Shown: positions 6,427 through 9,719 of the stretch, in pieces
Layout: every line of letters starts with the position of its first letter
How positions within the stretch are numbered: the first letter of the stretch is position 1
NCBI GenBank assembly: GCA_021784615.1
Contig: JAJYHU010000095.1
Span: 1 to 9,719 of the forward strand
Direction: 5' to 3'
Length of the DNA stretch: 9,719 bases
DNA from: Acidobacteriota bacterium
Lineage (GTDB): Bacteria; Acidobacteriota; Terriglobia; UBA7540
Notes under the pieces: model-generated
Told to the model about the DNA's origin: nothing
Seen by the model: the letters and a program-made list of their open reading frames with translations, nothing else
Database searches by the model: none
Position numbers and translations under genes: made by a program

Positions 6427-6479
6427 AGCATGAAACCGGTCAAATCCTGTGCTATAAAAACCGGACGCTTTCATGTGCT
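6427..6479 (+). promoter_or_regulatory. Candidate extended -10 promoter of queG within an inverted repeat
   Basis: TGC-TATAAA (6450-6458) is an extended -10 motif; no good -35 is present, as is normal for this class. Transcription would start near 6465, about 38 bases before the queG ATG. It is bracketed by an imperfect inverted repeat: AGCA-TGAAA-CCGGT (6427-6440) pairs with ACCGG, TTTCA and TGCT (6460-6479) with two bulges. The repeat could be an operator, or the downstream half a 5'-UTR structure. The queG ATG itself lacks a good ribosome-binding site. Confidence 0.35.
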
Positions 6480-6502
6480 AACAGCACTATGATAAACAGA
6501 CG

Positions 6503-7831
6503 ATGGCGCTTGATCTCCTTGTAAAACAAAAAGCCATTGAGATTGGCTTTGATATGGTCGGCATCGCTCCGCTTGCAGTCTGGAAAGATTTGGACTTCGC
6601 ACGCAAGTGGGTCGAGCAGGGTTATGGCGGCGAGATGCATTATCTCCAAAATCCTAAACGCCATGACCCTCGGCAGGTCCTTCCTTCCGCTCAGTCGGTG
6701 GTTTGCGTTGGCCTGATTTACAACGCGCCGTTCCCCTATTCCACCGAGGTTTCTAAACATCGTGTCTCTGCTTCCACTTATCCCACACGGCAACAACCGC
6801 CAGAGAGTGAACAAGGAAGCCAGGAAGCGGCGGCGCGAGGTTGGATCTCCCGTTACGCCTGGGGACAGGATTACCACGAAGTCCTTCGCACGAAGCTCGA
6901 AGGTCTGCGGAAGTCAATCGAGGCAATCTCTCAGGAAGTGGAAACGCGCGTCTACGTGGATACCGGGCCGGTGGTCGAGCGCGCCTTTGCCCGCCATTCC
7001 GGCATCGGCTGGATGGGCAAAAATACCTGCCTCATCAATCAAAACAAAGGATCCTGGTTCTTCCTGGGAGTGCTCTTGACCAACCTTCCCTTGGACCCCG
7101 ACCTTCCGGCTCCGGATCACTGCGGCTCCTGCACAAGGTGCCTCGATGCCTGCCCCACCGGAGCGTTGGTCAAGCCTTACGTAATGGATGCCTCCCGCTG
7201 CATTGCGTACTTCACGATCGAACTGAAAGGTCCCATCCCGGAACAGCATCGGCCCGCCATCGGCGCGAACCTCTTTGGTTGCGACATCTGCCAGGATGTC
7301 TGCCCATGGAACAGAAGTCAGCAGTCACAGGGGAGGAACCAGAATAGTGCAGCAAGACGTCTGCTATCAGCAAGCAGTCCTCAGCCTGCCGAAAAAGGAT
7401 TAGGACGCGCTGGAGCGGCCACGACGACCTTGACCGTGTTTCAACCCATTGAGATAAACAAGGCCAACTCTGCGACATCAGCAAACACGGCTAGCATCCC
7501 GGAAGAATCGAAAGTCGAACAGGTTCAGTCACCCGATCACCGATTTTCTCTTTTCAATCCACCCATCGACGCCCTGGCGAAACTGAGCGAAGAAGATTTC
7601 CGGCGCGCCTTCGCCCGCTCGCCCATCAAACGCGCAAAATATCGCGGCTGGCTGCGCAATCTCGCGGTGGCGATGGGCAATTCCGGCGACCGCCGCTTCA
7701 TTCCAAAACTTGCAGAACTCTCCCGCTACCCCGGTCCCGTCGTGCGCGAGCACGCCGGCTGGGCGCTCCGGCAGCTGGCCAAAACAGGCGCCGGCGCCCG
7801 CACTTCCTCAGGCGCCCACACTTCCTCTTGA
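6503..7831 (+). CDS. queG: Epoxyqueuosine reductase
   Basis: QueG carries out the last step of queuosine synthesis in the cytoplasm, reducing epoxyqueuosine in the wobble position of tRNA (Tyr, His, Asp, Asn anticodons) with a cobalamin and two [4Fe-4S] clusters. The 442-residue product has the expected order: N-terminal cobalamin-binding domain (G-F-D-M-V-G-I-A-P), Y-V-D153-T-G-P-V-V-E-R with the conserved catalytic Asp, S-G-I-G-W-M-G-K-N-T, then eight cluster cysteines (C207, C210, C213, C217; C233; C260, C263, C267-P-W). The end, S-P-I-K-R-A-K-Y-R-G-W-L-R-N-L-A-V-A-M-G-N, and a HEAT-like helix pair (398-425) are also standard. It is about 60 residues longer than usual (near 380): an insert around 80-112 and a Ser/Ala/Gln/Asn-rich linker at about 271-345. 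The C-terminal tail holds a tandem repeat. ATG 6503 is the only AUG in frame after an upstream stop at 6479. Function call is secure. Confidence 0.95.
   Translation: MALDLLVKQKAIEIGFDMVGIAPLAVWKDLDFARKWVEQGYGGEMHYLQNPKRHDPRQVLPSAQSVVCVGLIYNAPFPYSTEVSKHRVSASTYPTRQQPPESEQGSQEAAARGWISRYAWGQDYHEVLRTKLEGLRKSIEAISQEVETRVYVDTGPVVERAFARHSGIGWMGKNTCLINQNKGSWFFLGVLLTNLPLDPDLPAPDHCGSCTRCLDACPTGALVKPYVMDASRCIAYFTIELKGPIPEQHRPAIGANLFGCDICQDVCPWNRSQQSQGRNQNSAARRLLSASSPQPAEKGLGRAGAATTTLTVFQPIEINKANSATSANTASIPEESKVEQVQSPDHRFSLFNPPIDALAKLSEEDFRRAFARSPIKRAKYRGWLRNLAVAMGNSGDRRFIPKLAELSRYPGPVVREHAGWALRQLAKTGAGARTSSGAHTSS
7793..7828 (+). repeat. 18-bp tandem duplication at the 3' end of queG
   Basis: Two copies of an 18-base unit, 7793-7810 and 7811-7828, differ at only two positions. 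Each encodes a G-A-x-T-S-S block of the QueG tail (G-A-R-T-S-S, G-A-H-T-S-S). The second copy runs straight into the -35 of the next gene's promoter. The tail lies beyond the conserved HEAT-like part, so the duplication is unlikely to harm QueG. Confidence 0.8.
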
Positions 7832-7861
7832 CAATAGTCGTCACAACAGATATATTCACAA
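7828..7861 (+). promoter_or_regulatory. Near-consensus sigma-70 promoter of the MarR gene
   Basis: TTGACA (7828-7833), a 17-base spacer and TATATT (7851-7856) make an almost perfect housekeeping promoter. The TGA inside TTGACA is the queG stop codon. The expected start, about seven bases after the -10, falls at the MarR ATG (7863), so the mRNA may be leaderless; no Shine-Dalgarno is present. TCACAA occurs twice (7841-7846 and 7856-7861), 15 bases apart, flanking the -10, and could be a binding site for autoregulation. Confidence 0.75.
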
Positions 7862-7862
7862 T

Positions 7863-8333
7863 ATGCCAAAAGGACTTCGGGCGGAGATCAAGCAAAAACG
7901 GCCGTTCGCGAGCCTGGAAGAAGAGGTCGCCTTGAGCCTTTTGCGAACGGCCGACCTGCTGGACCAGAACCTGGAAACGCTGCTTAAGCCTTCAGGTCTA
8001 TCTGCAACACAATACAACGTCCTGAGGATTTTGCGCGGAGCGGGCCCGCAAGGGCTGACGTGCGGCGAAACCAGCGGGCGCATGCTCACGCACGACCCCG
8101 ACATGACCCGGCTGTTCGACCGCCTGGAAAAGCGCGGGATGATCCGGCGCCGGCGCGAGAGTCGGGACCGGCGCGTCGTCACCGCCTCCATCACGGAGGA
8201 GGGGCTTTACCTTTTGAGCCGCCTGGATAAACCAGTCCGCGATCTCCATCGCAACTGTTTTGCGCACATTCCGGAAAAGGATCTAAAGGTTCTACAGAAG
8301 CTCCTTGAACGCGTCCGGAACTCGGGCAAATAA
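7863..8333 (+). CDS. MarR-family transcriptional regulator
   Basis: The 156-residue product is the usual size for a MarR regulator, a dimeric winged-helix DNA-binding protein that normally represses adjacent genes and releases DNA on binding a ligand or on oxidation. The N-terminal helix (18-43, L-E-E-E-V-A-L-S-L-L-R-T-A-D-L-L) and the C-terminal helices (114-155) should form the dimer interface. The helix-turn-helix spans about 45-96 (L-S-A-T-Q-Y-N-V-L-R-I-L-R; then T-R-L-F-D-R-L-E-K-R-G-M-I-R-R), and the wing contains the family's D-R-R (102-104) after R-R-E-S-R. Cysteines at 67 and 132 are possible redox sensors, but not in the OhrR N-terminal position. The ATG at 7863 sits at the predicted transcription start. 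It stands 65 bases before yceI on the same strand, so yceI and itself are the likely targets. Ligand unknown. Confidence 0.9.
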   Translation: MPKGLRAEIKQKRPFASLEEEVALSLLRTADLLDQNLETLLKPSGLSATQYNVLRILRGAGPQGLTCGETSGRMLTHDPDMTRLFDRLEKRGMIRRRRESRDRRVVTASITEEGLYLLSRLDKPVRDLHRNCFAHIPEKDLKVLQKLLERVRNSGK

Positions 8334-8336
8334 TTT

Positions 8337-8393
8337 TTGGCATATACTTGTTGTAACGATATTCGTTGAAAGTCATCTTAAGCCTTAGGAGGT
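8337..8393 (+). promoter_or_regulatory. yceI upstream region: palindrome, weak promoter, strong RBS
   Basis: The 65-base gap holds a small perfect palindrome AACGA-TAT-TCGTT (8355-8367), a plausible MarR operator half-site pair. TTGGCA (8337-8342) matches five of six -35 bases but the hexamer 17 bases on (TATTCG) is a weak -10, so yceI may have its own regulated promoter or be read through from the MarR gene. AGGAGGT (8387-8393) five bases before ATG 8399 is a full-strength ribosome-binding site that fixes the start. Confidence 0.45.
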
Positions 8394-8398
8394 GCGTT

Positions 8399-8977
8399 AT
8401 GGCACAGATTCAGCCAGCAGCAGAAAAAACCGGCATCCTTGCCTGGAAGATCGATCCCGCTCATTCGAACGCGCAGTTCAGCGTCCGGCATCTGATGATC
8501 TCGAACGTCAAAGGAGAATTCACTCGGGTCAGCGGGCAGGCATTGCTGGATCCCAGCAACCCCGAAAGCCTATCAGTCGAGGCCACAATCGACGTGAGCA
8601 CGATCAACACGCGCGAGCCCGACCGCGACACTCATTTGAAGAGCCCCGACTTCTTCGACGTCGCCAAGTATCCGACCTTGACTTTTAAGTCCAAAGGGGC
8701 GATTGCCGGCCCGGACGGGCTGAAGGTAACGGGGGACCTGACGATCCACGGCACGACGCGCGAGGTTACGATCGAGGTTGATGGGCCCACTCCCCCGTTG
8801 AAAGATCCTTGGGGAAACACTCGCCTCGGCGCTTCGGCAAGCGCCAAAATCAATCGCAAGGATTTCGGCCTTGTGTGGAACCAAGCGCTCGAAACCGGAG
8901 GAGTGCTGGTAGGCGACGAAGTCCGGATCAACCTCGATGTGGAACTTGTGGCAGACGCGGCGGACGCCAACACCTGA
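8399..8977 (+). CDS. YceI-family protein (lipocalin-like, isoprenoid-binding fold)
   Basis: The 192-residue product carries the YceI pattern throughout: W16-K-I-D-P-A-H-S-N-A-Q-F-S-V-R-H-L-M near the start, D-T-H-L-K-S-P-D-F-F-D-V-A-K-Y-P (77-92), G-D-L-T-I-H-G-T-T-R-E-V (112-123), and F-G-L-V-W-N then L-E-T-G-G-V-L-V-G-D-E-V (156-175). Family members form an eight-stranded barrel that binds long polyprenyl chains such as ubiquinone precursors and are often induced by stress. This copy has no signal peptide, unlike E. coli YceI, so it should be cytoplasmic. The ATG at 8399 is set by the strong ribosome-binding site; a TTG further upstream is not needed. It follows the MarR gene closely and converges with the superoxide dismutase gene. 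The biological role is not established for such cytoplasmic forms; the family call is very secure. Confidence 0.95.
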   Translation: MAQIQPAAEKTGILAWKIDPAHSNAQFSVRHLMISNVKGEFTRVSGQALLDPSNPESLSVEATIDVSTINTREPDRDTHLKSPDFFDVAKYPTLTFKSKGAIAGPDGLKVTGDLTIHGTTREVTIEVDGPTPPLKDPWGNTRLGASASAKINRKDFGLVWNQALETGGVLVGDEVRINLDVELVADAADANT

Positions 8978-9010
8978 GCATCGGCGGCGCAGCAATCGCG
9001 GATCGGTGCT

Positions 9011-9065
9011 CCAAAAGGGGCGCAGGTTACAGGCGGACCCAATTTCCCCGCCCGTAACCTGCCCT
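9011..9065. terminator. Shared hairpin between convergent yceI and SOD genes
   Basis: GCAGGTTAC-A-GGCGG (9022-9036) pairs with CCGCC-C-GTAACCTGC (9048-9062): 14 pairs and one mismatch around an 11-base loop, sitting midway in the 107-base gap between the two converging stops. On the minus strand it is followed by CCCCTTTT, a modest U-run; on the plus strand no U-run follows. It probably ends SOD transcription and may hinder read-through from yceI. Confidence 0.6.
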
Positions 9066-9084
9066 CGATGATTCGCAAAGAATG

Positions 9085-9699
9085 CTACTTCCCGATGGTG
9101 AATCGGCTCTCCGCGGCCGTCCAATCGACCACGTTCCACCAGGCGGAAATGTATTCGGGCCGGCGATTCTGGTACTTCAGGTAATAAGCGTGTTCCCAAA
9201 CGTCCAGCCCCATCACCGGGAATTTGGCTTCCATGAGAGGGCTGTCCTGATTGGCAGTTGAGTAGATGTCCAGCTTTCCGGAACCGTCCTTGACGAGCCA
9301 GGCCCAACCGGATCCGAAGCGGCCGGCGGCTGCGGCGCCGAACTTTTCCTTGAACTGGTCGAAACCGCCGAAGGCGCTATTGATGGCGTCCGCCAGCTTG
9401 CCGCTTGGTTGTCCGCCCTTGTTCGGGCCCATAATCGTCCAGAACAGGGAATGGTTGGCATGGCCGCCGCCGTTATTGCGGACAGCTGTCCGGATATTTT
9501 CCGGAATAATCGCGCAGTTGTTGGCCAGCAACTCCTCGATCGACTTGCCGGCAAGATCAGGCGCAGACTCAAGCGCCTTATTCAAATTGTTAGCATATCC
9601 CGCGTGATGTTTGCCATGGTGAGTCTCCATGGTCAACTTGTCGATATACGGCTCCAAAGCATCTGTCGCGTACGACAGACTCGGAAGAGAAAACGGCAT
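9085..9699 (-). CDS. sodA: Superoxide dismutase, Mn-type
   Basis: The 204-residue product converts superoxide into oxygen and hydrogen peroxide in the cytoplasm (no signal peptide). The four metal ligands of the Fe/Mn family are visible: H27 (T-M-E-T-H-H-G-K-H-H), H83 (H-A-N-H-S-L-F-W), D166 and H170 (D-V-W-E-H-A-Y-Y). The second-shell pattern N-N-G-G-G-H together with N-Q151-D-S-P-L matches manganese enzymes; iron enzymes place the key Gln earlier, in the region before the second His. Cambialistic use of either metal cannot be excluded. Length is normal. The ATG at 9699 follows AAGGAGG (9710-9704) by four bases. Its promoter is outside the window. It converges on yceI, and both with MarR suggest a stress/redox neighbourhood. 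Confidence 0.96.
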   Translation of the reverse strand: MPFSLPSLSYATDALEPYIDKLTMETHHGKHHAGYANNLNKALESAPDLAGKSIEELLANNCAIIPENIRTAVRNNGGGHANHSLFWTIMGPNKGGQPSGKLADAINSAFGGFDQFKEKFGAAAAGRFGSGWAWLVKDGSGKLDIYSTANQDSPLMEAKFPVMGLDVWEHAYYLKYQNRRPEYISAWWNVVDWTAAESRFTIGK

Positions 9700-9719
9700 A
9701 ACGCCTCCTTTGGCAGTAG

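Noticed and set aside
7710..7862. Upstream extension of the MarR reading frame into queG
   Set aside because: It would overlap the QueG C-terminus in another frame and add about 50 residues not found in MarR proteins; the ATG at 7863 gives the normal length.
8573..9307. 244-residue minus-strand frame across yceI and the SOD end
   Set aside because: Antisense to yceI and overlapping the SOD 3' end; no domain, so a shadow.

Overview
The window looks like chromosomal DNA from a free-living bacterium, most likely an acidobacterium. This is an inference from gene types and style: an Acidobacteria-like type IV pilin, the tail of a large TonB-dependent receptor ending in an aromatic residue after an N-x-F-N-H-P motif, and a long radical SAM protein of the tetraether/membrane-spanning-lipid synthase family. 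No rRNA, tRNA, CRISPR array or intact insertion sequence was found. Phylum assignment needs a database search.

Layout. The left edge (1-408) holds the start of a type IV prepilin gene on the minus strand, head-on against a truncated 3' end of a TonB-receptor gene on the plus strand. Positions 409-1081 are mostly non-coding and rich in hairpins. A 693-residue radical SAM enzyme (1144-3225, minus) follows, with a textbook intrinsic terminator at its 3' end. An 850-base stretch without a convincing gene (3226-4078) carries several inverted repeats. Next is a Tat-exported, GH127-like glycosidase (4079-6097, minus). A 400-base spacer then holds divergent promoter candidates for that gene and for queG.

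The right part (6503-9699) is a compact, ordinary-looking block: queG (epoxyqueuosine reductase, with unusual low-complexity inserts), a MarR-family regulator, a cytoplasmic YceI-family protein, and, convergent to these, a Mn-type superoxide dismutase. The regulator has a near-consensus promoter embedded in the queG stop codon and may be translated from a leaderless mRNA. YceI has a very strong ribosome-binding site and a small palindrome in its upstream region, so MarR control of yceI is a reasonable but untested model. YceI and SOD share one hairpin terminator between their converging ends.

Functional themes are cell envelope and surface (pilin, TonB-receptor remnant, putative membrane-lipid-modifying radical SAM enzyme, exported sugar hydrolase) and stress or redox functions (MarR, YceI, SOD). 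I see no clear evidence of an undescribed multi-gene system. The observations most worth follow-up are the radical SAM enzyme, the promoter/stop-codon overlap before the MarR gene, and the rearrangement junction at the left edge.
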